A DNA stretch of 64,000 bases, from positions 27,750,002 through 27,814,001 of the forward strand of contig NC_073693.1 of NCBI RefSeq assembly GCF_029784155.1, in the 5' to 3' direction. Below are positions 1 through 12,870 of the stretch, in pieces. Each line of letters begins with the position of its first letter. Within the stretch, counting starts at the first letter, position 1. A program made the position numbers and the translations under genes. The DNA is from Uranotaenia lowii. Lineage: Eukaryota > Arthropoda > Insecta > Diptera > Culicidae. Below the pieces are notes generated by a model. The model was not told where the DNA came from and did not search any database. It worked only from the letters and a program-made list of their open reading frames with translations.

Positions 1-3000
1 CATTTTTGTCATTTTTGTCATTTTTGTCATTTTTTGTCATTTTTGTCATTTTTGTCATTTTTGTCATTTTTGTTATTTTTGTCATTTTTGTCATTTTTGT
101 CATTTTTGTCATTTTTGTCATTTTTGTCATTTTTGTCATTTTTGTCATTTTTGTCATTTTTGTCATTTTTGTCATTTTTGTCATTTTTGTCATTTTTGTC
201 ATTTTTGTCATTTTTGTCATTTTTGTCATTTTTGTCATTTTTGTCATTTTTGTCATTTTTGTCATTTTTGTCATTTTTGTCATTTTTGTCATTTTTGTCA
301 TTTTTGTCATTTTTGTAATTTTTGTCATTTTTGTCATTTTTGTCATTTTTGTCATTTTTGTCATTTTTGTCATTTTTGTCATTTTTGTCATTTTTGTCAT
401 TTTTGTCATTTTTGTCATTTTTGTCATTTTTGTCATTTTTTGTCATTTTTTGTCATTCTTGTCATTCTTGTCATTTTTGTCATTTTTGTCATTTTTGTCA
501 TTTTAGTCATTTTTGTCATTTTTGTCATTTTCGTCATTTTTGTCATTTTTGTCATTTTTGTCATTTTTGTCATTTTTGTTATTTTTGTCATTTTTGTCAT
601 TTTTGTCATTTTTGTCATTTTTGTCATTTTTGTCATTTTTGTCATTTTTGTCATTTTTGTCATTTTTGTCATTTTTGTCATTTTTGTCATTTTTGTCATT
701 TTTGTCATTTTTGTCATTTTTGTCATTTTTGTCATTTTTGTCATTTTTGTCATTTTTGTCATTTTTGTCATTTTTGTCATTTTTGTCATTTTTGTCATTT
801 TTGTCATTTTTGTCATTTTTGTCATTTTTGTCATTTTTGTCATTTTTGTCATTTTTGTCATTTTTGTCATTTTTGTCATTTTTGTCATTTTTGTCATTTT
901 TGTCATTTTTGTCATTTTTGTCATTTTTGTCATTTTTGTCATTTTTGTCATTTTTGTCATTTTTGTCATTTTTGTCATTTTTGTCATTTTTGTCATTTTT
1001 GTCATTTTTGTCATTTTTGTCATTTTTGTCATTTTTGTCATTTTTGTCATTTTTGTCATTTTTGTCATTTTTGTCATTTTTGTCATTTTTGTAATTTTTG
1101 TCATTTTTGTCATTTTTGTCATTTTTGTCATTTTTGTCATTTTTGTCATTTTTGTCATTTTTGTCATTTTTGTCATTTTTGTCATTTTTGTCATTTTTGT
1201 CATTTTTGTCATTTTTGTCATTTTTGTCATTTTTGTCATTTTTGTCATTTTTGTCATTTTTGTCATTTTTGTCATTTTTGTCATTTTTGTCATTTTTGTC
1301 ATTTTTGTCATTTTTGTCATTTTTGTCATTTTTGTCATTTTTGTCATTTTTGTCATTTTTGTCATTTTTGTCATTTTTGTCATTTTTGTCATTTTTGTCA
1401 TTTTTGTCATTTTTGTCATTTTTGTCATTTTTGTCATTTTTGTCATTTTTGTCATTTTTGTCATTTTTGTCATTTTTGTCATTTTTGTCATTTTTGTCAT
1501 TTTTGTCATTTTTGTCATTTTTGTCATTTTTGTCATTTTTGTCATTTTTGTCATTTTTGTCATTTTTGTCTTTTTTGTCATTTTTGTCATTTTTGTCATT
1601 TTTGTCATTTTTGTCATTTTTGCCATTTTTGTCATTTTTGTCATTTTTGTCATTTTTGTCATTTTTGTCATTTTTGTCATTTTTGTCATTTTTGTCATTT
1701 TTGTCATTTTTGTCATTTTTGTCATTTTTGTCATTTTTGTCATTTTTGTCATTTTTGTCACTTTCGTCATTTTTGTCATTTTTGTCATTTTTGTCATTTT
1801 TGTCATTTCTGTCATTTTTGTCATTTTTGTAATTTTTGTAATTTTTGTTATTTTTGTCATTTTTGTCATTTTTGTCATTTTTGTCATTTTTGTCATTTTT
1901 GTCATTTTTGTCATTTTTGTCATTTTTGTCATTTTTGTCATTTTTGTCATTTTTGTCATTTTTGTCATTTTTGTCATTTTTGTCAATTTTGTCATTTTTG
2001 TCATTTTTATCATTTTTGTCATTTTTGTCATTTTGGTCATTTTTGTCATTTTTAACATTTTTGTCATTTTTGTCATTTTTGTCATTTTTGTCATTTTTGT
2101 CATTTTTGTCATTTTTGTCATTTTTGTCAGTTTTGTCATTTTTGTCATTTTTTTCATTTTTGTCATTTTTGTCATTTTTGTCATTTTTGTCATTTTTGTC
2201 ATTTTTGTCATTTTTGTCATTTTTGTCATTTTTGTCATTTTTGTCATTTTTGTCATTTTTGTCATTTTTGTCATTTTTGTCATTTTTGTCATTTTTGTCA
2301 TTTTTGTCATTTTTGTCATTTTTGTCATTTTTGTCATTTTTTGTCATTTTTTGTCATTCTTGTCATTCTTGTCATTTTTGTCATTTTTGTCATTTTTGTC
2401 ATTTTAGTCATTTTTGTCATTTTTGTCATTTTCGTCATTTTTGTCATTTTTGTCATTTTTGTCATTTTTGTCATTTTTGTTATTTTTGTCATTTTTGTCA
2501 TTTTTGTCATTTTTGTCATTTTTGTCATTTTTGTCATTTTTGTCATTTTTGTCATTTTTGTCATTTTTGTCATTTTTGTCATTTTTGTCATTTTTGTCAT
2601 TTTTGTCATTTTTGTCATTTTTGTCATTTTTGTCATTTTTGTCATTTTTGTCATTTTTGTCATTTTTGTCATTTTTGTCATTTTTGTCATTTCTGTCATT
2701 TTTGTCATTTTTGTAATTTTTGTAATTTTTGTAATTTTTGTTATTTTTGTCATTTTTGTCATTTTTGTCATTTTTGTCACTTTTGTCATTTTTGTCATTT
2801 TTGTCATTTTTGTCATTTTTGTCATTTTTGTCATTTTTGTCATTTTTGTCATTTTTGTCATTTTTGTCATTTTTGTCATTTTTGTCATTTTTGTCATTTT
2901 TGTCATTTTTGTCATTTTTGTCATTTTTGTCATTTTTGTCATTTTTGTCATTTTTGTCATTTTTGTCATTTTTGTCATTTTTGTCATTTTTGTCATTTTT

Positions 3001-6000
3001 GTCATTTTTGTCATTTTTGTCATTTTTGTCATTTTTGTCATTTTTGTCATTTTTGTCATTTTTGTCATTTTTGTCATTTTTGTCACTTTCGTCATTTTTG
3101 TCATTTTTGTCATTTTTGTCATTTTTGTCATTTCTGTCATTTTTGTCATTTTTGTAATTTTTGTAATTTTTGTTATTTTTGTCATTTTTGTCATTTTTGT
3201 CATTTTTGTCATTTTTGTCATTTTTGTCATTTTTGTCATTTTTGTCATTTTTGTCATTTTTGTCATTTTTGTCATTTTTGTCATTTTTGTCATTTTTGTC
3301 ATTTTTGTCATTTTTGTCATTTTTGTCATTTTTGTCATTTTTGTCATTTTTGTCATTTTTGTCATTTTTGTCATTTTTGTCATTTTTGTCATTTTTGTCA
3401 TTTTTGTCATTTTTGTCATTTTTGTCATTTTCGTCATTTTTGTCATTTTTGTCATTTTTGTCATTTTTGTCATTTTTGTCATTTTTGTCATTTTTGTCAT
3501 TTTTGTCATTTTTGTCATTTTTGTCATTTTGTCATTTTTGTCATTTTTGTCATTTTTGTCATTTTTGTCATTTTTGTCATTTTTGTCATTTTTGTCATTT
3601 TTGTCATTTTTGTCATTTTTGTCATTTTTGTCATTTTTGTCATTTCTGTCATTTTTGTCATTTTTGTAATTTTTGTAATTTTTGTTATTTTTGTCATTTT
3701 TGTCATTTTTGTCATTTTTGTCACTTTTGTCATTTTTGTCATTTTTGTCATTTTTGTCATTTTTGTCATTTTTGTCATTTTTGTCATTTTTGTCATTTTT
3801 GTCATTTTTGTCATTTTTGTCATTTTTGTCATTTTTGTCATTTTTGTCATTTTTGTCATTTTTGTCATTTTTGTCATTTTTGTCATTTTTGTCATTTTTG
3901 TCATTTTTGTCATTTTTGTCATTTTTGTCATTTTTGTCATTTTTGTCATTTTTGTCATTTTTGTCATTTTTGTCATTTTTGTCATTTTTGTCATTTTTGT
4001 CATTTTTGTCATTTTTGTCATTTTTGTCATTTTTGTCATTTTTGTCATTTTTGTCATTTTTGTCATTTTTGTCATTTTTGTCATTTTTGTCATTTTTGTC
4101 ATTTTTGTCATTTTTGTCATTTTTGTCATTTTTGTCATTTTTGTCATTTTTGTCATTTTTGTCATTTTTGTCATTTTTGTCATTTTTGTCATTTTTGTCA
4201 TTTTTGTCATTTTTGTCATTTTTGTCATTTTTGTCATTTTTGTCATTTTTGTCATTTTTGTCATTTTTTGTCATTTTTGTCATTTTTGTCATTTTTGTCA
4301 TTTTTGTTATTTTTGTCATTTTTGTCATTTTTGTCATTTTTGTCATTTTTGTCATTTTTGTCATTTTTGTCATTTTTGTCATTTTTGTCATTTTTGTCAT
4401 TTTTGTCATTTTTGTCATTTTTGTCATTTTTGTCATTTTTGTCATTTTTGTCATTTTTGTCATTTTTGTCATTTTTGTCATTTTTGTCATTTTTGTCATT
4501 TTTGTCATTTTTGTCATTTTTGTCATTTTTGTAATTTTGTCATTTTTGTCATTTTTGTCATTTTTGTCATTTTTGTCATTTTTGTCATTTTTGTCATTTT
4601 TGTCATTTTTGTCATTTTTGTCATTTTTGTCATTTTTGTCATTTTTGTCATTTTTGTCATTTTTTGTCATTTTTTGTCATTCTTGTCATTCTTGTCATTT
4701 TTGTCATTTTTGTCATTTTTGTCATTTTAGTCATTTTTGTCATTTTTGTCATTTTCGTCATTTTTGTCATTTTTGTCATTTTTGTCATTTTTGTCATTTT
4801 TGTTATTTTTGTCATTTTTGTCATTTTTGTCATTTTTGTCATTTTTGTCATTTTTGTCATTTTTGTCATTTTTGTCATTTTTGTCATTTTTGTCATTTTT
4901 GTCATTTTTGTCATTTTTGTCATTTTTGTCATTTTTGTCATTTTTGTCATTTTTGTCATTTTTGTCATTTTTGTCATTTTTGTCATTTTTGTCATTTTTG
5001 TCATTTTTGTCATTTTTGTCATTTTTGTCATTTTTGTCATTTTTGTCATTTTTGTCATTTTTGTCATTTTTGTCATTTTTGTCATTTTTGTCATTTTTGT
5101 CATTTTTGTCATTTTTGTCATTTTTGTCATTTTTGTCATTTTTGTCATTTTTGTCATTTTTGTCATTTTTGTCATTTTTGTCATTTTTGTCATTTTTGTC
5201 ATTTTTGTCATTTTTGTCATTTTTGTCATTTTTGTCATTTTTGTCATTTTTGTCATTTTTGTCATTTTTGTAATTTTTGTCATTTTTGTCATTTTTGTCA
5301 TTTTTGTCATTTTTGTCATTTTTGTCATTTTTGTCATTTTTGTCATTTTTGTCATTTTTGTCATTTTTGTCATTTTTGTCATTTTTGTCATTTTTGTCAT
5401 TTTTGTCATTTTTGTCATTTTTGTCATTTTTGTCATTTTTGTCATTTTTGTCATTTTTGTCATTTTTGTCATTTTTGTCATTTTTGTCATTTTTGTCATT
5501 TTTGTCATTTTTGTCATTTTTGTCATTTTTGTCATTTTTGTCATTTTTGTCATTTTTGTCATTTTTGTCATTTTTGTCATTTTTGTCATTTTTGTCATTT
5601 TTGTCATTTTTGTCATTTTTGTCATTTTTGTCATTTTTGTCATTTTTGTCATTTTTGTCATTTTTGTCATTTTTGTCATTTTTGTCATTTTTGTCATTTT
5701 TGTCATTTTTGTCATTTTTGTCATTTTTGTCATTTTTGTCTTTTTTGTCATTTTTGTCATTTTTGTCATTTTTGTCATTTTTGTCATTTTTGCCATTTTT
5801 GTCATTTTTGTCATTTTTGTCATTTTTGTCATTTTTGTCATTTTTGTCATTTTTGTCATTTTTGTCATTTTTGTCATTTTTGTCATTTTTGTCATTTTTG
5901 TCATTTTTGTCATTTTTGTCATTTTTGTCATTTTTGTCATTTTTGTCATTTTTGTCATTTTTGTCATTTTTGTCATTTTTGTCATTTTTGTCATTTTTGT

Positions 6001-6485
6001 CATTTTTGTCATTTTTGTCATTTTTGTCATTTTTGTCATTTTTGTCATTTTTGTCATTTTTGTAATTTTTGTAATTTTTGTCATTTTTGTCATTTTTGTC
6101 ATTTTTGTCAATTTTGTCAATTTTGTCAATTTTGTCAATTTGGTCAATTTTGTCAATTTTGTCAATTTTGTCAATTTTGTCAATTTTGTCAATTTTGTCA
6201 ATTTAGTCAATTTTGTCATTTTTGTCATTTTTGTCATTTTTGTCATTTTTGTCATTTTTGTCATTTTTGTAATTTTTGTCATTTTTGTCATTCTTGTTAA
6301 TTTTTTTCATGTTTCGTCATTCTTGTCTTTTTATATAATTTTTATATTTTTTTTAATTTTTGTAATTTATGTTATTTTAGTAATTTTGGTTATTTTGGTA
6401 TTTTTTGCAATTTTTTTTTTTGTCATTTTTGTCATTTTGGTCATTTATGTCGGTTTTGTCATTTTTGTCATTTTTTCATTTTTGT
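1..6485. repeat. 9-bp satellite/minisatellite array, unit TTTTTGTCA
   Basis: The stretch is an almost unbroken head-to-tail array of the 9-bp unit TTTTTGTCA (TGACAAAAA on the other strand), roughly 700 copies, already in progress at base 1 and decaying after about 6300. Single-base variants (GTTATT, GTAATT, CATTCTT, CATTTCG, CACTTTCG, GCCATT, GTCTTTTTTG) and 8- or 10-bp units that shift the phase (for example near 433, 3530, 4265 and 4531) act as landmarks. Because 9 is a multiple of 3 and most phases lack a stop, long three-residue-period open frames occur on both strands. They are artefacts and not genes. The start of the array lies outside the window. Confidence 0.98.
6106..6220. repeat. 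Variant satellite sub-block, unit TCAATTTTG
   Basis: About twelve consecutive 9-bp units carry the same T-to-A change (TCAATTTTG instead of TCATTTTTG), with a few private variants (TTTGG, TTTAG). The block sits near the right border of the satellite, between ordinary units, and marks local amplification of one variant. After it the array becomes irregular and fades into unique sequence by about 6485. Confidence 0.9.
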
Positions 6486-8300
6486 AATCTCGTCTTAATT
6501 TGATTACGTTTTCGTCTTCGCCGGATTCACAACAGTTAAAATGAAAATCAAATTCGATTCTATGATGCAGCAAAAAGAACGGAAGCGAACCAGACTCCAG
6601 TCAGACCAACCACCATCGATTGTCCCCGGTTTCCGGTGCTTGTCTCTCTCTCTCTCCATCGATGGTTTCTATTTCCTGTTCCATTTTGGCCAGCTTCCTG
6701 CTATTTAGTCAGCAAGCGTCTTGTCTTGTGGACTGCCTATCGGGGAATTAGTTGTTGATGCTAAAAATGCTTGTCTGCCTGGCTTCAAATTTTTATGAAT
6801 TTCTTTCCAATGTTGAGAATTCTCGGTATAGACAAAAAAAACCTAATTACTAGAGAATTCAAAAATCAATTCATTATTTTTGAAATTATCAAATACAAAC
6901 ATTTTTCGAATATTGAATCTACGGGGGTTTAATACCTATACATTTCATAATTTTCATTGAAACAAGATTTTCAAACATCAGATTTTTGTCAAATTTGTAT
7001 ATTGAATTTCCCTTTCTAGCAATTTTCAATTGATAAAAACAGACACAAATTTGCTCAAGATGCTTTTATCATATCGAACAACATTAATCAACCAGCCAAG
7101 ATTCTTTTTGTGAGCTTCCTGCTACAAATCAAATACACAAGCCCAAAAATCTCGAGGAAAGCGGAAAAATCGCTCCCATGACAAAAAAGAAACAACCAAC
7201 CACCAAAAAACGTAGCAAATGATGATCGTCTTGTTATGCGGCATAAAAATTAATTTCTTTCCTTTTCCTTCTTCGGTTGGGTATATTCTGTTTAGTTTTT
7301 TTTTTATACTTTATGAAATGGTGAGTTGTTCACTTGTTAGCTCGCTATTGAATCATTTCAGCACCGAGTGGACGTTTCAGAGTTTAGGTTTGAGTCATAA
7401 ATTCTGTTTCATTTCAGCAGTCAATTATTCTAATTTTTCTATTCATAAGAAAATTACTCAAGTTCATAAGGCTATATCATGATTTTTCAAGTTAGTCCAT
7501 TTGATTTTATCATGATTTTTGATATACCTTTTCATGTTCAGCATGGAATTGGAAAATTTTAAGCGACGCTTCTTTAAATTTGAATATACTTAGATGCACT
7601 CCACTTAAAAACTCATAAGCTTTATCACAACTAGCATTAACTTATCCATGACCTCTTCTTTTGACCTCTATCATTACATCCAAAGTCAGACCGTTTATTG
7701 TAATAACTTAAGGTCTAACCAAGACTTCTTTTAATGACTTGAGGTCTGTTTCGCAAAGAGAAAAGTCATATTTAGTCGACAGTCGCTAATCCAGGACTCG
7801 CATTGCAAAGCCCTTTGGGGAACTTTTTCTTCCCTACGCCCATAATTCAGCCTCTACTCCAATCATGAGTTCTCAATAGTTCAACGACATTGACATAAGA
7901 TCATTCATTAAGATTCATCGCCGCTGGCGTTCAAATCAATTTGAGACCGCCGGCATTAACCTCTCGGCGCAATCGCATTGCGAATTACTTAAGGAAATAA
8001 AATAAAAACGTTTTCATATCCCTTCCTATCCTATAACAAGTTAAAGGAGGATGAGAACAATCACCTTTACTGGTATGAGTAGAATATTTCCCGAGACGGA
8101 TAGTGGTAGGGTAGCTTTTTGTTTTTGTTTTGAAAAATGTAAACACCAACTGGTCGCCCTTTTGATCTTTGATGATAAGCACTGTTCAATGCTTTCTTTT
8201 AAAAACTTCAATTATTAAAATACCTTCTTGTCTTAACTTGTTATTAATTTACAATTAATCAATAAAGAACTTTTATTACAAGTTGGGAAATGCTTTATTA
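6486..8300. other. AT-rich unique sequence, no gene seen
   Basis: The sequence right of the satellite has a slightly GC-richer part (about 6510-6790, with a short CT run) and then AT-rich DNA. The only open frames are under 90 codons, lack recognisable domains and have no gene-like context. I see no RNA gene or transposon terminus here. Confidence 0.6.
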
Positions 8301-9280
8301 CACGGAAAATAAAAAAAGGTAAAATTTACCTTTTTGCGAGGTGAATTTTTTCCACCCCTCTTTCGAGGTAAATTTTACCTTTTTTTCATTCACCTAGCAA
8401 AGAGGTAAATTTTACCTTTTTTCAATTCACCTAGCAAAAAGGTAGATTTTACCATTTTCTCATTCACCTAGCTAAATAGTAAATAATACCGTTTTCCCAT
8501 TTACTGATTTAAAAGGTAAATGCTAGTTTGTTTGATTGGTTTCTTCAATAAAATTAATTTAAAAAAAACACAATTCATGAAAAAAAATGGTATTTATTTC
8601 AAATAAATAGGGACTGTTACCTAATATTTATTTTTAAAATATATCACCGTGTTCTTTAAAAATTGTTGAGGCAAGTCCTTTGTTCGCCAAGCTTGTCAGG
8701 TCCGGCTTTTCCGGAATAATATCTGAAGGCTGACGGGAATACAACACGAAGCTCTGTGGGCCGATCTGAAACAAAAGCAAAGTATTATGAAGAGAACCAG
8801 CACAACTAAATGAAATCTTAGAAAACACTTACCATTTTGTTCCGATTTTCACATATTGTGCACGAAGCAAAACTTGTTCCTAAACGGCAAAACAGCTTAA
8901 CCTCAATAAACGGATTCGTCAAACAGTTACTTTTTTTCGAGATGATTTGTACCGTTTTGTTTAGCTCAATCCAGGTCAACTTCACCTCGCTACGAGGTAA
9001 GTTTTACCTTTTTTGGATTTACCTTTCTTTCTAGGTGGATTATACTTTTTGATTCAGCTCAATTCAGGTGAACTTCACCTCGCTACGAGGTAAAATTTAC
9101 CTTTTTTGGATTCACCTTTTTTCTCGGTGAGTTGTACCTTTTTTCATTCTTCGTTTCAGGTATATTTTACCTCGCTGTGAGGTGAGTTTCACCTCGAAAA
9201 GGTAGAAGTTACCTTTTTGGCTTTTGCGAGCGTTTACCTTTGCTGGCTCGGTAAATTTTACCTTTTTATTATTTTCCGTG
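8301..9280. mobile_element. Non-autonomous TIR DNA transposon, TA target site
   Basis: Both ends read CACGGAAAATAA inward and are flanked by TA (8299-8300 and 9281-9282), as expected for a Tc1/mariner-type target duplication. The inverted ends extend to about 35 bp because both continue into GGTAAAATTTACC-like palindromes. Inside, short inverted motifs of the type AGGTAAATTTTACCT and CACCTCG-CGAGGTG recur many times near both ends, a pattern seen in elements with subterminal repeats. No transposase is present. A tiny spliced frame may exist on the minus strand and is listed separately. Confidence 0.8.
8634..9003 (-). other. Possible two-exon small ORF inside the TIR element
   Basis: On the minus strand an open frame runs from about 9003 to 8833 and ends at ATG followed by GTAAGT, a good donor. 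A 67-nt gap (8832-8766) ends in TTTGTTTCAG, a good acceptor, and the frame continues in phase to a stop at 8634. The second exon starts IGPQSFVLYSRQPSD. The intron length is typical of insects. The first exon overlaps a motif that is repeated elsewhere in the element, so its openness may be chance. I do not recognise the product. Confidence 0.2.
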
Positions 9281-9282
9281 TA

Positions 9283-12200
9283 GTTCTCTCGGTCTATGAA
9301 GAATCTAGTATGGTGATGTCAAATGCCAAATTGCACGTTCAGGCATATTTAAAAAAAGTTTTGACAGCTGACTGAAGTGTTTACGGAAAAGGGGGTCCAA
9401 GGATGCCAGGTATTTGAGATAAAAAAAATCAGAAATTTGAAAAAAATGTCTCTGTATGTCTATGCACAAGCTTATCGTAGACCGAAGATCAAAAGTTTTT
9501 AAACCATATCGGGTTTAAGTTTATTTTAGTTAATTTAAATTGGACTTCCGAAAATAAAGATATGATTTGAGTTTTCAATGAAATTTTTTTATTCGAAACT
9601 CTTTTTTGATACAAAATTACTATACACTCCGCAATTTTCGAATGTTTCCAAATAGCCGTGATTAACCGTGACCGGCCAAATCCTGAAAAATCAAGACATC
9701 TGAATCTGACACCTTTCTGGTGAAGTGAATCAAATTGTCAGAAAACATCTCGAAGTACAGCTGCCAATTTAAATTTTATTTGATAACGTTTACATGTGTT
9801 TTAGTTGGAAATTAAAGATTAGTTAACTGGATAAGTTTTATATTTACACATTCCGGACTAAACCAAATACATATCTCGTTTTTTGACTTTTCTCATGGAG
9901 TTATTCAAAAAAAAAAAAAGAGCAATTCATTTCCCAAAGAAACAGTTTTCAACGAATTCAATTCGAGTTCTCAAATGTAAGAAAATGAGTAAAATGGTCC
10001 AGTTGTTGCTAAAATGAATCATTTTGAACAATGAGATTCCAACGATAAATTTGCTGTTTTTTTTATCTTCTATATTTTAATCAGTAGGATCATTTGCCAA
10101 TCGTTACACAGCTAAGCATATAATTTTGGTTTTTATGCTGTGTTTTAGTCATTTCAACCGAATCGACAAAAAAAATCGAATGATTTTTTTGTCGATGGTA
10201 CTCATACAGGATTGGTCAACATGATCCAAAAGTTAAAATGTCTGAAAAAAGTGACATAAAAATTTAACAAATCATTTAAAACAGCTTGTCTGTGCCCAAT
10301 AGTTGCACAGGCAAATTTTATGTCGAGCCTAATATTGTCCGGTTTTTTTCAATGGTTGCACATTTTAAAAACCTTCATAACGCTCAGCCACCATATGGTC
10401 AATGAGGCTGATATTTCTTACAGAAGCTTATTATGAGAACTTCTAGTTCAAATGAAATCCAATTTAAAGACGGCCCTTTTTGAGGGGGGTCTTCCATATA
10501 AACCGTCCAATGCACAATGGGAAAATTCGGACCACAATTCGAAAATAAACACGATGCCGCCGGTTTGAGAGTCTGGAATAGCATTTATTACACGTTTTTC
10601 CTAAGAAACTCGAATATTTGACCTTGTATTCAGCGGTGCCAGGCGGTGCCAGGCAGGTGCTGTAAACGTCTTGATTTATACAACAAAAGTACGCAGCTTC
10701 TTGGCAGGCCTGCAGTTCATATTGAGAGACACCATTTATACACTGACCATACTGACTGGACACTCGATTTCGTTTTCTGGATAATTTTTCCAACAGTACG
10801 CAATGTCGGTTCCAGAGTGCGCATCGATCGATTTGAAGAAATGCTATCCCAGTAAGGAAATGCCACCCAACGTTGAAAAAAAAGACAGGCACACATATTT
10901 CCTACAGGGCATTTTGTCAAATTTTTCGGGTTAGCCACCTGCTGTCGGTATTGCGAACCTGCAAAATCTGACGAAAGAAATTAGACAGAGAATGTTTGAA
11001 TTTTTGTTCCAAGTGTCATGCCAGTGTGATCAGTGGTTTAACAACGAATTCGATTATATTTTAGAAGTTGTTATGAAAATCAAGACAAATCAGGAAATTT
11101 TTGGACTATTTTTCAAAAATCAGGACAACTTGAGAGTTTCTGAAAAATCAGGAAGGTCTCTCGAAAATCAGGACAAATCCTGGTAAATCAGGACACCTGG
11201 CACCTCTGCTTGTATTGGGCTTTTTTTTCTTTATTTGTCTTACCAACATAAACTTCTTTTAAAGTGCCTATTTGATGATGAAAGGATAAAAAGGCGAGTT
11301 CTGTTTTGCCCCCCTTTACCCCTATGAAAAAAATGTTATTTCAGGACATACTTGGAAGTCGATCGATTTAAAAAAAAATCAAATTAACGCTTAAAAATGG
11401 ACGCCCAAAGTTTCAGATCGTGCCTTTGATTTATTGAATAAATCTTTTCAAAAATTATTTAATTTTGAATACATTTTTCATGGAAGTGGGATTATTTATG
11501 ATTAATGTAACATCTGTAGCATTTCATCAATCATCAAGAAAAAATCATTTCACATTGAAATCTTTCCCAACCATTTTCCTGTTGAAAAACTGTTTTGATC
11601 AAATTAAGTTTCACGAAGTTATGAATGTTTATTTTTCTGAATAATAAGAGCCAAATGAAGCTTCGCTCAAATGTCTCTGGTGTAGCTCAACGGCAGTTTT
11701 TTGGGATTGAGGGTCATAATTTTCCTGTTGTACAATATTTTGGCAAGATTTATATCAAAATCAAGGGGTTCGCTGTTGACATGAAATACAGTTCTTTAAG
11801 ATAATTTTTTTCGAAAATCAAGATACAGGGTTTTTAGAACAGTTTTTAGAATCTTTGAATAAAATGTTGGTCGGGATTAAGGATTTCAAAATAAATCTGA
11901 TTGAAAAGTAGTCCCTCTAAGCTAAAGCAGTTAAAGTGACTTTGACACTTTTCAACCATTGCAAGTTGCCCGACTATTTCAGATAGAAAATATATATCTA
12001 TGAAAATATGAAGGTTGAATTATTGAAAATCAACATTGTTGGCCTAAAATGTGAAAATTCTGAGTGTAAACAGTTAATTAGAGCACAGAAATTACTAAAA
12101 TTAATAGTTAAACGTAAATATCCTCTTGTTTAGCAAAAAACATGTCATATTAAATGACAATCCGAGTTCTTTTTTCAGTTCCATGTAATCAATGCAATTG

Positions 12201-12870
12201 TTCAATTTTGTAAGGAAGAATAGACATTTGCATATGAAATCATCCAGGAAATTCAAAAAAGCTCGAAATGAAGTTTGTCTTTGATTAGATTTTGATTTTA
12301 CCTATTCTTAAGCTTCATTTTTTTCCAACATGAGAAAAAGCAAATTATTTCACGGAAAAAAATGTTATAACCATTTCAAAGTAAAAATCGGAATCCATTA
12401 AAAAGTATTGTACAATTGCAGGCTTTGCTTGCTGGAGCTTTCAATAATTTCATTACATGTTTTTGTGAAGGTTATATAAATCAACAAACTCATTGGCTAT
12501 GCAAAGCAGTTAATTGCGGTTTTACATTTTCATCCTACGGTTAAATAGCTTTCAAATTAGCAATTAAAACATTTAAATTTTAATTTTTATTTTGAATATT
12601 TTGTATGACATAGAATGTCATTTCTGGGGTACAAGTTAGCATTGGTTTTTGTTCACATGAAATGTATTCCAAAAATTATTTCAAAAATCAAAAAAATAAG
12701 TTTTTAAGCTTTCAGTACATCCCTGGTGATTTTTGAGTTAAAAATTTCATTTCCCGTACAAATCAAAACACGTTGCGCTTATTCAGGACTAATTTATCGA
12801 GTCCTGATTTTAACAAAAGATTTTGTTGCTATTTTTGTTATCCTATTTTGGTTGCCGCTGAGATATATTA
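9283..12870. other. AT-rich intergenic DNA with a possible old hAT-like remnant
   Basis: Most of the stretch has no gene or clear repeat boundary. Near 9412 the sequence ATGCCAGGTATTTGA and near 11200 its inverted counterpart ending in CACCTGGCACCTCT could be the eroded ends of a 1.8-kb element, and AAATCAGGACA-like motifs recur between about 11080 and 11200. No target duplication is visible, so this is only a suggestion. A cysteine-rich frame near 10.5-10.9 kb is listed separately. From 11.2 to 12.87 kb I see nothing. Confidence 0.4.
10464..10938 (-). pseudogene. Unrecognised cysteine-rich frame, probably degenerate exon
   Basis: One minus-strand frame (10892-10464, 142 codons) contains a cysteine-rich stretch including CINGVSQYELQACQEAAYFC and CCINQDVYSTC. 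A second frame overlapping its start (10938-10717) contains KCPVGNMCACLFFQRW and is preceded by a polypyrimidine-AG (TTTCGTCAGATTTTGCAG), which resembles a splice acceptor. The two frames together look like one secreted-type, cysteine-rich exon broken by a frameshift. I do not recognise the family. It may equally be a chance frame within the possible old repeat remnant around it. Confidence 0.25.

Noticed and set aside
1..6485. CRISPR-like array
   Set aside because: The repeats are 9 bp with no spacers, and the sequence is a eukaryotic satellite.
6..6487. Very long open frames (up to 961 codons) in the satellite with 3-residue periodicity
   Set aside because: They follow automatically from a 9-bp repeat without stops in most phases, occur on both strands and have no domain or gene context.
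9412..11212. Complete 1.8-kb hAT element with GGTGCCAGGT ends
   Set aside because: Ends match weakly and no 8-bp flanking duplication is visible. Kept only as a possible remnant in the region note.
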